Shown: positions 38,746 to 48,524, numbered from the stretch's first letter. The stretch is 64,000 bases of DNA from Thermus sp. CCB_US3_UF1 (GCF_000236585.1 NC_017278.1:1736001-1800000), one strand, 5' to 3'. The notes: generated by a model not told the origin, from the letters alone. Numbers and translations: made by a program.

Positions 38746-39761
38746 GCCCTAACCTCCCGGATCTCCCGCCAGCGCGCGCACCGCACCTGGCGGCCATCCC
38801 CCGTATCCTCCAAGGGGGGGACCTCCCGGTCGCAAAGCCCTTCCGCGTAGTGCTTGCAGCGGGGGTGGAAGGCGCACCCCGAGGGGAGGTAGAGGGGGTT
38901 GGGCACGTTGCCGGGAATGGCCTCGAGGCGCTCCTTGTGCTCCGCCGCTAAGTCCAGCCGGGGAACGGAGTGGAGGAGCCCCCGGGTATAGGGGTGGAGG
39001 GGCTCCTTGAAAAGGGGGACCACGTCAGCTTGCTCCACGGCCCGCCCCGCGTACATCACCACCACCCGGTCGGCCATCTCCGCCACCACCCCCAGGTTGT
39101 GGGTGATGAAGAGGATGCTCATGCCGATCTCCTCCTGGAGCTTCTTCATCAGCTCCAGGATCTGCGCCTGAATGGTCACGTCCAAGGCTGTGGTGGGCTC
39201 GTCGGCGATGAGCAAGGAGGGGTTGCAGGAGAGGGCCATGGCGATCATCACCCGCTGGCGCATCCCCCCCGACATCTGGTGGGGGTAGTTGGCCAGGCGC
39301 TTCTTGGGCTCGGGGATCCCCACCAGGTCCAGCATGTGGGCCGCCAGCTCCAGGGCCTCCTTGCGGCTTTTCCCCTGGTGGAGCATGATGGCCTCGGCGA
39401 TCTGATCCCCCACCGTGTAGACCGGGTTCAAGGAGGTCATGGGCTCTTGGAAGATCATGGCGATGTCGTTGCCCCGGATCCGCCGCATCTCCGCCTCGGA
39501 GAGCTTGGTCAGGTCCCGTAGCTGACCGTCCTTGCCCCGGAAAAGGATCTCCCCGCCCACGATCCGCCCGGGGGGGGTGGGGATGAGGCGCATGATGGCC
39601 AGGGAGGTCACGCTCTTCCCCGAGCCCGACTCGCCCACCACCGCCAGGGTCTCCCCTTTGTCCACGTGGAAGGACACCCCGTCCACCGCCTTCACCACGC
39701 CGTCATCGGTGAAGAAGTGGACCTTGAGGTCTCTCACCTCCAGTAGCCGCTTTTCGTCCAT
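38742..39761 (-). CDS. oppD: Oligopeptide ABC transporter ATPase (OppD/DppD type)
   Basis: 339 residues. Walker A is [20 protein letters not shown], the signature is [19 protein letters not shown] and Walker B is [20 protein letters not shown]. The C-terminal [20 protein letters not shown] is the OppD-type cysteine region. ATG 39761 is used because GAAGGAGT lies just before it; an in-frame start 12 codons upstream looks less likely. It works as a dimer with OppF. Confidence 0.94.
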   Translation of the reverse strand: MDEKRLLEVRDLKVHFFTDDGVVKAVDGVSFHVDKGETLAVVGESGSGKSVTSLAIMRLIPTPPGRIVGGEILFRGKDGQLRDLTKLSEAEMRRIRGNDIAMIFQEPMTSLNPVYTVGDQIAEAIMLHQGKSRKEALELAAHMLDLVGIPEPKKRLANYPHQMSGGMRQRVMIAMALSCNPSLLIADEPTTALDVTIQAQILELMKKLQEEIGMSILFITHNLGVVAEMADRVVVMYAGRAVEQADVVPLFKEPLHPYTRGLLHSVPRLDLAAEHKERLEAIPGNVPNPLYLPSGCAFHPRCKHYAEGLCDREVPPLEDTGDGRQVRCARWREIREVRA

Positions 39762-39832
39762 GCGCACTCCTTCGGGCACTGCCCCTAAACACCTCACCCG
39801 TTATACGCCATACCCAGTCAAAAGAGAAGAGC

Positions 39833-41191
39833 CTACTGCCTCCGCCTGGGGTCCAAGGCATCCCGAAGGCCATCCCCCAGGAAGTTCCAGGAGAGGACGG
39901 AAAGGAAGATGAAAAACCCCGGCCAGAGAACCCAGGGGCGGTCGGTAAAGGAAGCGAAGCCGCCTTGCTGGGCCGCCTGGAGGAGAAGCCCCCAGCTGGT
40001 GTAGGGCTCGGTCACACCCAGACCCAGGAAGGAGAGGCCGCTCTCCCCCAGGATGAACCCGGGGATGGTGAGGGAAAGGCTCACGATCACGTAACTGGCC
40101 GTGGCCGGAAGGACGTGCCGGCCGATGATGCGGCCGTCTGAGGCCCCTAGGGCCCGGGCTGCCTGCACGTAGTCCATCTCCCGTACGGAAAGCACGATCC
40201 CCCGCACCACCCGGGCCAGACCGCCCCAGCCGATGAAGCCCAGAAGGCCCACCACCAGGTAAAAGGTGAGGAGGGGGTCGATGTTGGTGGGGAAGACTGC
40301 CCGCAAGGAGATGAGGAGGAAGAGGCTGGGAATGGCGGCGATGATCTCCACCGTGCGCATGATGAGGTCATCGGGGTCCAGGCGTAGGGGCTCCCGGAAG
40401 ACCCGCCGGAGGATGAGGAAGGCCGACCCCATCCCTAGGGCCAGCACCACCCCGTCCACCAGGTAGGAGAAAACCCCTTCCCCAGGGCTCAGGCGCACAA
40501 AAGACCAGGCGAGGAAAAGGGCGCCAGCTCCCACCGCCAGCCAAAGGAGAAGGCTCAGAGGGCCAAGCACCCATCCCAGCCCCCGCCAGGCCGCTGGGGG
40601 AAGGGAGAGGGCCAAAGGCCGCCCGGAGAAATACCCCGCAATGCCTCCCAAGAGCAGGCCCAGGGTGAAGGAAACCAAGGCCGAGAGGATACCGATGGTC
40701 AAGGAAACCTGGCCCCCGTAGACGATGCGGCTAAAAAGGTCGCGGCCAAAGTTGTCGGTGCCCATGAGGAAAATCTTCCCTGGGGCCTCCACCCCAAAAA
40801 GCCTGAGGTCGGAGCGGAAGACCTTGAAAAGGGTGTAGGGCTGGTCAGGGGTGCGCACGAAAAAACGCAGGTAGAACTTGCCCTGGGAGGGATCCTCCTC
40901 GTAGCGCGGCTGCAGGCTTACGGGGTCGATGCTCCGCTTGGTGGCGTAGACAAAAGGCCAGCTGAGCCGGCCCGTCTCCGGGTCCACAAAGTGGATGCGG
41001 GTGGGAGGATGGTTGCCCTTAGGGGGGTAAAGCTCATAGTAGTTGGGATCGTAGGGGCTAAAGAAGCCGGCAAAGGCGGCCATCAAGTAGAGGACCAAGA
41101 GGATGCGCCCGCCCCATACGGCCAGGCGGTGTTTGCGAAAGCGCTGGAGGACCAGGTTGGTGCGGGTAGGAGCACTCGCCATGCGTTCCAC
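39833..41191 (-). CDS. oppC: Oligopeptide ABC transporter permease (OppC/DppC type)
   Basis: 452 residues, longer than the usual 300. After the first membrane helix (ILLVLYLMAAFAGFFSPYDP) there is a periplasmic-side insertion up to about residue 150. A second hydrophobic insertion (LSLLLWLAVGAGALFLAWSF) lies before the conserved transporter core. The ATPase-contact EAA-like loop is YVQAARALGASDGRIIGRHV. GESGLSFLGLGV near the end is the OppC/DppC hallmark. The insertions are seen in some Thermus/Deinococcus homologs and may bear on substrate range. Confidence 0.92.
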   Translation of the reverse strand: MERMASAPTRTNLVLQRFRKHRLAVWGGRILLVLYLMAAFAGFFSPYDPNYYELYPPKGNHPPTRIHFVDPETGRLSWPFVYATKRSIDPVSLQPRYEEDPSQGKFYLRFFVRTPDQPYTLFKVFRSDLRLFGVEAPGKIFLMGTDNFGRDLFSRIVYGGQVSLTIGILSALVSFTLGLLLGGIAGYFSGRPLALSLPPAAWRGLGWVLGPLSLLLWLAVGAGALFLAWSFVRLSPGEGVFSYLVDGVVLALGMGSAFLILRRVFREPLRLDPDDLIMRTVEIIAAIPSLFLLISLRAVFPTNIDPLLTFYLVVGLLGFIGWGGLARVVRGIVLSVREMDYVQAARALGASDGRIIGRHVLPATASYVIVSLSLTIPGFILGESGLSFLGLGVTEPYTSWGLLLQAAQQGGFASFTDRPWVLWPGFFIFLSVLSWNFLGDGLRDALDPRRRQ

Positions 41192-41201
41192 GGGCCACCC
41201 C

Positions 41202-42185
41202 CTAGTCGTAACGGATCCTGGGGTCCACCCAGGCCAGGAGGAGGTCGGAGATCAGGTTGCCGATCATGAGGAGGACCAGGCTCACGGTGAGGAAGCCTGC
41301 GATCACATAGAGGTCCTGGTTGGCGATGGCGTCCAGGAAAAAGGGCGTGATGCCCGGCCAGGCCATCACCACCTCCACAAACCCGGCCCCGGAGATCAGG
41401 CTGGGGAGGAGGCCGCCTAAAGTGGCCACAAAAGGGATCACCGCGTTGCGGAAGGCGTGCTTGTAAAGCACCACCCGCTCGGAAAGCCCTTTGGCCCGGG
41501 CGGTGCGGATGTAGTCTAGGCCCAGGACCTCCAGCATCTGCCCCCGCATGAGACGGGAAAGCCCGGCGATGTCGTTGGCCGTGGCCACCAGGACCGGGAC
41601 CACCGCATGCCAGGCGATGTCCAGGAGCTGCCGCAAGGGAGGCATCTGCTCAAAACCGCTGGAGGTCATGCCGGAAACGGGGAAGATAAGGGTTCCGGTA
41701 CGGAACTTGAGCTGCAGGAGAAGGTAGATGGCGATGAGGGCCAGGAAGAAGCTGGGCACGGAGAGGCCCACGTAGGCCAAGAAGGAAAGGATCCGGTCCC
41801 CCAGGGAGTACTGGCGTACCGCCCCGTAGACCCCGATGGGGATGGCCACCAGGTAAAGGAGCAGGGTGGAGGGGATCACGATCACCATGGAGTTCACCAC
41901 CCGGGGCCAGATCACCTCCAAAACGGGGGCTTGGTAGGCAAAGGAGTAGCCCAGGTTGAGGTGGAGAAGGTTGTTCATCCACAGGAGGTACTGCTCGTAC
42001 ACGGGACGGTCCAGGCCGAACTGGGCGCGGAGGCGGGCGATGGTCTCGGGGGTGACCTTGGGGTCCAGTTCCAGCTGGGTAAGGTAGTCCCCAGGGGCCA
42101 TCTGGATGATGAGGAAGGCCAAAAAGGTGGCCCCAAAGAAGGTGGGGATCAGGTAGAGGATGCGGCGGAGGATATAGGCGGTCAT
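41202..42185 (-). CDS. oppB: Oligopeptide ABC transporter permease (OppB/DppB type)
   Basis: 327 residues with six membrane helices starting MTAYILRRILYLIPTFFGAT. The ATPase-contact loop is YIRTARAKGLSERVVLYKHA. The motif GLDRPVYEQYLLWM between the first two helices and WPGITPFFLDAIANQD near the end are typical of DppB/OppB. It pairs with OppC. A strong hairpin separates it from oppA upstream. Confidence 0.93.
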   Translation of the reverse strand: MTAYILRRILYLIPTFFGATFLAFLIIQMAPGDYLTQLELDPKVTPETIARLRAQFGLDRPVYEQYLLWMNNLLHLNLGYSFAYQAPVLEVIWPRVVNSMVIVIPSTLLLYLVAIPIGVYGAVRQYSLGDRILSFLAYVGLSVPSFFLALIAIYLLLQLKFRTGTLIFPVSGMTSSGFEQMPPLRQLLDIAWHAVVPVLVATANDIAGLSRLMRGQMLEVLGLDYIRTARAKGLSERVVLYKHAFRNAVIPFVATLGGLLPSLISGAGFVEVVMAWPGITPFFLDAIANQDLYVIAGFLTVSLVLLMIGNLISDLLLAWVDPRIRYD

Positions 42186-42199
42186 GGTTTCCGAAAGCG

Positions 42200-42225
42200 C
42201 CCCCGGGGCGCTCAGGCCCCGGGGG
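42200..42225 (-). terminator. GC-rich hairpin between oppA and oppB
   Basis: CCCCCGGGGC and GCCCCGGGGG form a 10-bp G/C stem with a 6-base loop, without a T tract. In binding-protein operons such a structure after the first gene usually lets only part of the transcripts continue or protects the oppA message from decay. This gives more binding protein than permease. Confidence 0.7.
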
Positions 42226-42239
42226 TCCTAGGGGTTAGC

Positions 42240-43988
42240 TCATCTCTTGATGAAGGTCAGCTCCAGCTGCCGCTGGCCCCAGATGGCGCTGATGAGGGCG
42301 TCCGGGTGCTCCCCACCCAGGCGGTTATTCCAGGCGGGGTGGTAGTTGTGCCCGGCGATGTAGATGACGGGGAGGAGCTGGGCCTCAATCTGCTGCATCT
42401 GGAAGCCGATCTCCCGCCGCTTCTGGAACTCCAGCTCCGTGCGGCCACGGGAGTAGAGGGCATCCAGCTGGGTCTCCCGGGGATCCAGGCACTGGCCGGA
42501 CTTGTTCCACATGTGCAGGTTACCCTTGCAGGGGACGACGTTGGAGCCAAAGGGCCAGTCCAGATCGCCGCCGGAGAGGCCGATGATGATGGCGTCGAAG
42601 GGCCGATCCGCGCCAGAGGAGAGGAGCTGGCCCACCAGGGTGTTGAAGTCGATGGCGCTGAAGTTGATCTTCACCCCCACCTTCTTGGCCTCGTCCACGA
42701 TGAGCTTGGCCATCTGCTCCCGCTGGGCGTTGCCGGCGTTGGTGGCCAGGTTGAACTCCAGGCGGCGGCCCCGGTTATCCACCAGGTAGCCTTCCCGGTC
42801 CTTTTTGCTGAAGCCCAGTTCCGCCAGGAGCTTGGCCGCCTCCTGCAGGTTGTACTCGTACTTGGGCACCCGGGGGTTGATCCACTGGGTGAGCACGGGG
42901 TAGACGCTGGTGTACATGGGGGTACCCAGGCCGCCGTAGACGATGTCCACCACCGCCTGGCGGTTCACGATGTGGCTCATGGCCCGGCGGAACTTGTCGG
43001 AGCGGAAGAGGTTCTGCTTGAAGGGGTCGGAGGACTTGTTCCAGTTGAAGACCATGAACTGGCTGGAGGCCACTGGGGAAGCGTTCACCTTGATGGTGGC
43101 GTCCAGGCGACCCTGCTGGATGGCCTGGCGGATCTGGGAGATGTGGTCCACGGTGGAGGGAGCCAGGACGTCGATATTACCCGCCAGGAACTCCGCCAGC
43201 TGGGCGTTGGTATCCTTGACGATCTTGATCTCGTAGCGGTCCAGGTAGGGCAGGGGGTTACCCGCCTCGTCCTTGTTCCACTCCCCGAAAGCAGGGTTGC
43301 GCTTCAGGACCAGGCGCTCGCCGGGGCGGTAGCTTTCAATCAGCCAAGGACCCGCGGAGACGATGTTGTCGGGGTTTTCGTTGAGGGTCCACATCTTCTT
43401 GATGCCCTCGGCCCCTTCCCGCTGGTACACGGGGCCGAAGACGTGGGCTGGCCAGGGAACGAAGGCGGCCACGGCGAAGGCGGTGGCGTCGGGCTTGGGG
43501 TAGGAGATGCGGAGGGTGTAGTCGTCGATCTTCTGCAAGGTGATGGGCTTGCCGTCGATGAAGAAGGAGTCGTAGCTGTTGGAGCCCACCGCCTTGTCGG
43601 TGTGGATGCGCCAGGTGGTGATCCAGTCGTCGGCGGTGATGGGCCGGCCGTCGGACCACTTCATCCCCCGGCGGATCTTGAAGGTGATCTCCAGCTTATT
43701 GGCGCTCACGGTAAAGGACTCGGCCATGTAGGGGATCCAGTCCCCGGTGCTGGGGTCCCGGCGCACCAGACCGTAGGGAGAGATGATGCTGGGCACGTTC
43801 CCCGCCTCGGCGGTGATGAAGGGGTTGAAGGTGCGGTAGTCGGAGATGACCGAGGCCCTAAGGGTGCCGCCCCTTCTCACCTCTGAAGGCTTGGCCACCG
43901 TCCACTTCTGCGGCCAGACGAAGGTCTGGGCGTTGGCCACGCTGGCCAGGGCTAGAAGGCCTGCCAAAACCACCAGGGCTTTTTTCAT
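42240..43988 (-). CDS. oppA: Peptide ABC transporter substrate-binding protein
   Basis: 582 residues of the SBP_bac_5 family. A signal peptide MKKALVVLAGLLALASVANA ends at a clear AxA cleavage site with no lipobox, so the mature protein is periplasmic. Typical blocks are RRGMKWSDGRPITADDWITT, AGPWLIESYRPGERLVLKRN and SDKFRRAMSHIVNRQAVVDI. It captures peptides for OppBCDF. It has its own strong promoter (TTGACA-18-TACCCT) and the ribosome site AGAGGAGG. Confidence 0.94.
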   Translation of the reverse strand: MKKALVVLAGLLALASVANAQTFVWPQKWTVAKPSEVRRGGTLRASVISDYRTFNPFITAEAGNVPSIISPYGLVRRDPSTGDWIPYMAESFTVSANKLEITFKIRRGMKWSDGRPITADDWITTWRIHTDKAVGSNSYDSFFIDGKPITLQKIDDYTLRISYPKPDATAFAVAAFVPWPAHVFGPVYQREGAEGIKKMWTLNENPDNIVSAGPWLIESYRPGERLVLKRNPAFGEWNKDEAGNPLPYLDRYEIKIVKDTNAQLAEFLAGNIDVLAPSTVDHISQIRQAIQQGRLDATIKVNASPVASSQFMVFNWNKSSDPFKQNLFRSDKFRRAMSHIVNRQAVVDIVYGGLGTPMYTSVYPVLTQWINPRVPKYEYNLQEAAKLLAELGFSKKDREGYLVDNRGRRLEFNLATNAGNAQREQMAKLIVDEAKKVGVKINFSAIDFNTLVGQLLSSGADRPFDAIIIGLSGGDLDWPFGSNVVPCKGNLHMWNKSGQCLDPRETQLDALYSRGRTELEFQKRREIGFQMQQIEAQLLPVIYIAGHNYHPAWNNRLGGEHPDALISAIWGQRQLELTFIKR

Positions 43989-44007
43989 CGTGTTGCCTCC
44001 TCTAGTG

Positions 44008-44050
44008 CCTTACGCCCGTAAGGGTACCCCCTCCTTCAAGAACCTGTCAA
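44008..44050 (-). promoter_or_regulatory. oppA promoter with adjacent inverted repeat
   Basis: On the minus strand TTGACA (44045-44050) and TACCCT (44021-44026) are 18 bp apart. Next to the -10 box lies CCTTACG-cc-CGTAAGG (44008-44023), a perfect 7-bp inverted repeat overlapping the start of transcription. It may be an operator or a leader hairpin. Confidence 0.7.
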
Positions 44051-44114
44051 GGCACCCCCTTCCTTGACCCCCAGGCCCCGTCTGTGGAAAAATCCCCTCC
44101 ATAAGGAGGAAGGC

Positions 44115-45146
44115 ATGCGCGCTGTGGTCATGGAAGCTCGAGGCGGCCCCGAGGTCCTGAAGGTGGCGGAGGTTCCCACACCCGAGCCGGGCCCCAAGGA
44201 GGTGCGCATCCGGGTCAAGGCCGCCGCCCTCAACCACCTGGACATCTGGGTGCGCAAAGGGGTAGCCAGCCCCAAGCTCCCCCTGCCCCACATCCTGGGG
44301 GCGGATGCCAGCGGGGTGGTGGACCAGGTGGGCCCCGGGGTCACGGCCCTGGCCCCCGGGGACGAGGTGGTGGTGAACCCGGGGCTCTCCTGCGGCCACT
44401 GCGAGCGCTGCCTGGCCGGGGAGGACAACCTCTGCCCCCGTTACGAGATCCTGGGGGAGCACCGCTTCGGCGCCTACGCCGAGTACCTGGTGGTGCCGGA
44501 GGTGAACCTCCTCAAGAAGCCCGCAAACCTTTCCTTTGTGGAGGCCGCCGCCATCCCCCTCACCTTTCTTACGGCCTGGCAGATGGTGGTGGACAAGCTC
44601 CAGGTGCGCCCCGGGGAGGACGTCCTGGTCATGGCGGCGGGCAGCGGGGTCAGCGTGGCCGCCATCCAGATCGCCAAGCTTTTCGGGGCCCGGGTCATCG
44701 CCACGGCGGGCTCGGAGGAAAAGCTCAGGAAGGCCCGGGAGCTGGGGGCGGACGAGACGGTGAACTACACCCACCCCGACTGGCCCAAGGAGGTGCGCCG
44801 CCTCACGGGAGGTAAAGGGGCAGACAAGGTGGTGGACCACACCGGGGCCCTTTACTTTGAGGGGGTGATCCGGGCCACGGCCAACGGGGGCCGGATCGCC
44901 ATCGCCGGGGCCTCCTCGGGGTATGAGGGCACCCTGCCCTTCGCCCACGTTTTCTTCCGCCAGCTCTCCATCCTGGGCTCCACCATGGCCTCCAAGAGCC
45001 GGCTCTTCCCCATCCTGCGCCTGGTGGAAGGGGGCAGGCTCAGGCCGGTGGTGGGGCAGGTCCTGCCCCTCGAGGCCGCCCAGGAAGGGCACCGCCTCCT
45101 GGAGGAGCGGCGGGTCTTTGGCAAGGTGGTCCTAGAGGTGGGGTGA
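44115..45146 (+). CDS. Zinc-containing alcohol dehydrogenase / quinone oxidoreductase family
   Basis: 343 residues of the MDR superfamily. ATG 44115 follows AAGGAGGA. The structural zinc loop is SCGHCERCLAGEDNLC. The GroES-like start is ALNHLDIWVRKG with PHILGADASGVV. NAD(P) is bound at VMAAGSGVSVAAIQIAKLFG. The catalytic zinc Cys of classical enzymes is replaced (LNHLD in place of the usual Cys region), closer to Zn-binding homologs of unknown substrate. The substrate is not predicted. Confidence 0.88.
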   Translation: MRAVVMEARGGPEVLKVAEVPTPEPGPKEVRIRVKAAALNHLDIWVRKGVASPKLPLPHILGADASGVVDQVGPGVTALAPGDEVVVNPGLSCGHCERCLAGEDNLCPRYEILGEHRFGAYAEYLVVPEVNLLKKPANLSFVEAAAIPLTFLTAWQMVVDKLQVRPGEDVLVMAAGSGVSVAAIQIAKLFGARVIATAGSEEKLRKARELGADETVNYTHPDWPKEVRRLTGGKGADKVVDHTGALYFEGVIRATANGGRIAIAGASSGYEGTLPFAHVFFRQLSILGSTMASKSRLFPILRLVEGGRLRPVVGQVLPLEAAQEGHRLLEERRVFGKVVLEVG

Positions 45147-45196
45147 GGGACACCTGGCCCCAGCGGGACCCGTAAAATGCCGGGAGAGGTGGGCCT

Positions 45197-46204
45197 ATGG
45201 ACCACACGGACGTGATCATCATCGGGGCTGGGCCGGCGGGGCTCTTCGCCGGGTTCTACGTGGGCATGCGGGGGCTTTCCTTCCGCTTCCTAGACCCCTT
45301 GCCCGAACCCGGGGGGCAGCTTGCCGCCCTCTATCCGGAGAAGTACATCTACGACGTGGCAGGCTTCCCTAAGGTCTACGCCAAGGACCTGGTGCAGGGC
45401 CTAGTGGAGCAGGTAGCCCCCTTCCACCCGGTCTACAACCTGGGGGAACGGGCGGAAACCCTGGAAAAAGAAGGGGAGATCTTCAAGGTCACCACCTCCT
45501 TGGGCCACACCTACACCGCCAAAGCGGTGATCATCGCCGCCGGGGTAGGGGCCTTTGAGCCCCGGCGCCTGGGGGCCCCCGGGGAGAAGGAGCTGGAGGG
45601 CAAAGGGGTCTACTACGCGGTCAAGGCCAAGGCCGAGTTCCAGGGGAAGCGGGTGCTCATCGTGGGCGGTGGGGATAGCGCCGTGGACTGGGCCCTCAAC
45701 CTCTTGGGAACCGCCCAGGAGATCACCCTCATCCACCGCCGGCCCCAGTTCCGGGCCCACGAGGCCAGCGTCAAGGAGCTGATGCAAGCCCATGCGGAAG
45801 GGAGGCTAAGGGTCCTCACCCCCTACGAGGTGCGGCGGATCGAGGGGGATGCCTGGGTCAGGAGGGCGGTGATCTTCCAGAACCAAACCCAAGAGGAGAT
45901 GGATCTGGAAGTGGACGCGGTCCTCATCCTGGCCGGCTACCTCACCAAGCTGGGACCCTTGGCGGGCTGGGGCCTGGAACTGGAGAAGAACCGCATCAAG
46001 GTGGACACCACCATGGCCACCAGTATCCCCGGGGTCTTCGCCTGCGGGGACATCGTCACCTACCCGGGCAAACTCCCCCTCATCGTCCTGGGGTTTGGCG
46101 AGGCCGCCATCGCCGCCAACCACGCCGCCGCCTACGCCAACCCGGCCCTGAAGGTAAACCCCGGCCACTCCTCGGAAAAGGCCGAGGAGAAGGCCCCGGC
46201 CTAG
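45197..46204 (+). CDS. Ferredoxin/flavodoxin-NADP+ reductase, thioredoxin-reductase-like type
   Basis: 335-residue FAD protein. The FAD site is [20 protein letters not shown], the NADPH site is [19 protein letters not shown] and the second FAD site is [20 protein letters not shown]. The CxxC redox pair of thioredoxin reductase is absent, as in the TrxR-like FNR class of Bacillus, Chlorobium and Thermus. It should pass electrons between NADPH and ferredoxin. GGAGAGG precedes the ATG. Confidence 0.9.
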   Translation: MDHTDVIIIGAGPAGLFAGFYVGMRGLSFRFLDPLPEPGGQLAALYPEKYIYDVAGFPKVYAKDLVQGLVEQVAPFHPVYNLGERAETLEKEGEIFKVTTSLGHTYTAKAVIIAAGVGAFEPRRLGAPGEKELEGKGVYYAVKAKAEFQGKRVLIVGGGDSAVDWALNLLGTAQEITLIHRRPQFRAHEASVKELMQAHAEGRLRVLTPYEVRRIEGDAWVRRAVIFQNQTQEEMDLEVDAVLILAGYLTKLGPLAGWGLELEKNRIKVDTTMATSIPGVFACGDIVTYPGKLPLIVLGFGEAAIAANHAAAYANPALKVNPGHSSEKAEEKAPA

Positions 46205-46243
46205 GTGCCCCTTCCCGGCGGCCTTGCCCTATGATGGGGGCAT

Positions 46244-46792
46244 ATGCGGGTTGCCCTCTTCATTGACGGTTCCTATATGTACCAAGCGGCCAAGCGCCTG
46301 GGCTGGAACGTGGACCACCGCCGGGTCCTCACCCAGTTCGCCACCCCGGAACAGCTTTACAACGCCTTCTACTACGTGCCCATCACCGACCCGGAGGACG
46401 AGCGCCAGCAGCGCTTTATCGACGCCTTGGTCTTCATGGGCTACACGGTGCGAAGCCGCCTGGTGCGGGGGGATGCCCGGTTTGAGGCCATGATGGCCAC
46501 AGACCTCCTCACCACCGCTCCCCGCTGGGACCGGGCCATCGTGGCCAGCGGCTCAGGGGACCTGGCCCACACCTTCGCCGCCCTCCGGGCCCTGGGCAAG
46601 GAAATCCACCTCCTGGGCCTGCACGACCTGGCAGACCTGGAGCTGCGCAACCAGGCGGACCGTTTCCTGAACCTTCCCGAATGGCGGGAGGTGCTGGAAA
46701 GGACCATGGGCGGCCGCCGCACCTACGCGGGCTACCCGGTGGAGGCCACGGTGGAGGTCCCGCCCGCCCCCCTAGAAAGCGAACAGCCCTAG
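46244..46792 (+). CDS. NYN-domain (LabA-like) protein
   Basis: 182 residues starting RVALFIDGSYMYQAAKRLGW. The PIN-like NYN fold shows its acidic residues at FIDGSYMY, MMATDLLTTAP and ASGSGDLAHTFAALRALGK. Such proteins are putative RNases or RNA-processing factors. A TATGAT box ends eight bases before the ATG. The next gene starts three bases after the stop, so they share a transcript. Confidence 0.85.
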   Translation: MRVALFIDGSYMYQAAKRLGWNVDHRRVLTQFATPEQLYNAFYYVPITDPEDERQQRFIDALVFMGYTVRSRLVRGDARFEAMMATDLLTTAPRWDRAIVASGSGDLAHTFAALRALGKEIHLLGLHDLADLELRNQADRFLNLPEWREVLERTMGGRRTYAGYPVEATVEVPPAPLESEQP

Positions 46793-46795
46793 CCC

Positions 46796-47815
46796 ATGCC
46801 CCCAGGTCCCTGGCTCGCCTTGGCCGTGGCGGGCCTCCTTTTCCTTGCCCTCCCCCTTCCTCCTTCCCCTGCTTCCTCCCCCAGCCTGCGGGACCTCCTC
46901 CCCTACGCCAAGGAGGAGCGGGAGGTCTGGGTAGCGGTGCACCTGCGCAACAAGGCCAGCCTGCACCTCCTCCTGGGGGAGGAGGCCGCCCGGGCCTACG
47001 ACCGCCTCCTGCGCCTGGAGCTCGCCAATCAGCGGGCGGGCAAGCGCTCCTGCTTCGCCCAGCCCAAGGAAGCCCTGGCGGCCGCCCAAGCCTGGGTGGA
47101 AGCCCTGGGCCAGGCCTACCGGGGAAGGCCGGTGGACCTCTCCCCCTTTCCCGTGGCCCCTCACCACGTGCTGCCCCACGCCCAGGCCATCCGGGCCGCG
47201 GCCGGGGCCCTGCGCATCCCGGCAGGGGTGCTGGCGGCCATCGTGGACAACGAGCAGCACGGCGGGGACAAGGTCCTAGGCCTCTCCCGGGGGGTGCGGG
47301 AGGCGGCGGATGCCTTGGCCCAGGGCCTGGCGGAACTCCAGGGGCAGGCTCCCCTGAGCCGTACCCTGGGCCTGGCCCAAATGAGCTGGGAGGATGCCCT
47401 CAAGCAGGAAGCCCGCTTAAGCCGCTTTGGCGCTTGGGACCCCGCCAAGCCCTTTCCCCGCACCGAGGCCGAGGCCCGGCGGGCCCTGGAGGACCCTTAC
47501 CTGAACCTCCTCTTTACCGCCAGTCGCCTCAGAGGGTACTTCAACGCCCTCCTCGGCCTTTCCCAAGAGGACACCCGCCCTTTGGAAGACCCCTGGCTTT
47601 TCTATCTGGGCCCGGCCTGGCACAACTACCCTTTGCGGGCGCAAAACCTGGAAACCTGGGAGGACAGTTTCCACGGCTTTTTCAAGGGGCTCCTCTACGG
47701 GCTGATTCTGGAGGGGCGCTGGCACCTAAAGGGCCCCATCCTCTTCCCCCTTCGGGCCTGGGGGCCGGGGGCCGTGGAAACCCTCCCTAGCCCTTCCCTC
47801 CAGCTTTTCCCCTAA
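46796..47815 (+). CDS. Secreted lysozyme/lytic-transglycosylase-like protein
   Basis: 339 residues with a signal peptide (LALAVAGLLFLALPLPPSPA). The central part has the layout of goose-lysozyme-like domains: IPAGVLAAIVDNEQHGGDKV supplies a possible catalytic Glu, and SRTLGLAQMSWEDALKQEA resembles the GxxQ block. A tyrosine-rich C-terminal zone (YLGPAWHNYPLRAQ) follows. It may cut peptidoglycan in the envelope. The call rests on these motifs only. Its stop overlaps the convergent DUF402 gene by 4 bp. Confidence 0.6.
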   Translation: MPPGPWLALAVAGLLFLALPLPPSPASSPSLRDLLPYAKEEREVWVAVHLRNKASLHLLLGEEAARAYDRLLRLELANQRAGKRSCFAQPKEALAAAQAWVEALGQAYRGRPVDLSPFPVAPHHVLPHAQAIRAAAGALRIPAGVLAAIVDNEQHGGDKVLGLSRGVREAADALAQGLAELQGQAPLSRTLGLAQMSWEDALKQEARLSRFGAWDPAKPFPRTEAEARRALEDPYLNLLFTASRLRGYFNALLGLSQEDTRPLEDPWLFYLGPAWHNYPLRAQNLETWEDSFHGFFKGLLYGLILEGRWHLKGPILFPLRAWGPGAVETLPSPSLQLFP

Positions 47816-48336
47816 ACCCGCTCCATCCAGGGCAGGGGCTCCCCCGGGGGCAGGACGGGCCAGCGCCCCTCCCCCATGTGCCGGAGGATGGCTTCCACCG
47901 CCTTCTCGGCTGCCTCCACCCAGGAAGGGGGATAGAGGGGGCGCTTGGCCTGGAATTCCTCCCGGTCAAAGACCTGGCAGGTGTGGTCCGCCCGGCACCT
48001 GACGTCCAGCTCCAGGTCGTACTGGCGGAAAGCCCTTCCCGTCCACGCCGCCGGGGTCTGGACGTTCCAGTAATACTCCAGCACCCGCCCCTCCCGCACG
48101 TCCGGCCCGCCCGAGTACCAGGCGCCGGGGAAAAAGGCCACGTAGGCGTCGTGGTCCAGGACCACCGCCTTGCCCTTGGCCACGTGGTGGAATACCCCGC
48201 CCTGGGGCAGGAGGGTAAGCACCCCCTCGGGGCGCACCTCCACCACCCGGGCCTCCCAGTAGTAGTGGAGCCGATCCTCGGGGAACTTCCAAAACTCCAC
48301 CCGCACGGTTTCCCCGAGGCGCACGGGGAAGCTCAC
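47812..48336 (-). CDS. DUF402-domain protein
   Basis: 174 residues from GTG 48336, which overlaps the stop of the upstream gene (GTGA). The DUF402 core reads VVLDHDAYVAFFPGAWYSGG, then LEYYWNVQTPAAW and YDLELDVRCRADHTCQVFDR. Members include nucleoside-phosphate phosphatases and RNA-related proteins with an acidic metal site, fitting the Asp/Glu-rich ending. The specific role is unknown. Confidence 0.8.
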   Translation of the reverse strand: MSFPVRLGETVRVEFWKFPEDRLHYYWEARVVEVRPEGVLTLLPQGGVFHHVAKGKAVVLDHDAYVAFFPGAWYSGGPDVREGRVLEYYWNVQTPAAWTGRAFRQYDLELDVRCRADHTCQVFDREEFQAKRPLYPPSWVEAAEKAVEAILRHMGEGRWPVLPPGEPLPWMERV

Positions 48337-48524
48337 CGCTTGGTGCTGATGCCCAAGACCTTGTAAAGCGCGCAGAAGCCCGTGAGCGCCGTGAAGAGAA
48401 GGACCACCCCCACGATGCCCAGGATCCAGTTCCAAGGCGCGGCGGACTGGAAGGCGAAGTAGAGGAGGACCAGGGCCAGGAGGAAGCGGAGGATCCGGTC
48501 GGTGGTGCTTTCGTTCACCGTCAT
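48333..48524 (-). CDS. DUF2892 (YgaP-like) small membrane protein
   Basis: 63 residues: NESTTDRILRFLLALVLLYF, then a second helix WILGIVGVVLLFTALTGFCA and LYKVLGISTKR. The R(I)-(L)R-x-L(L)-N/A start, two helices and the GFCxLY-x-LG(I) end are diagnostic of DUF2892, found alone or behind rhodanese domains. The role is unknown. It is translationally coupled to the DUF402 gene. Confidence 0.88.
   Translation of the reverse strand: MTVNESTTDRILRFLLALVLLYFAFQSAAPWNWILGIVGVVLLFTALTGFCALYKVLGISTKR

Noticed and set aside
41607-43886. 759-codon plus-strand frame opposite oppA/oppB
   Set aside because: Exact antisense of two well-supported genes with low-complexity Val/Gly/His composition and no family features.
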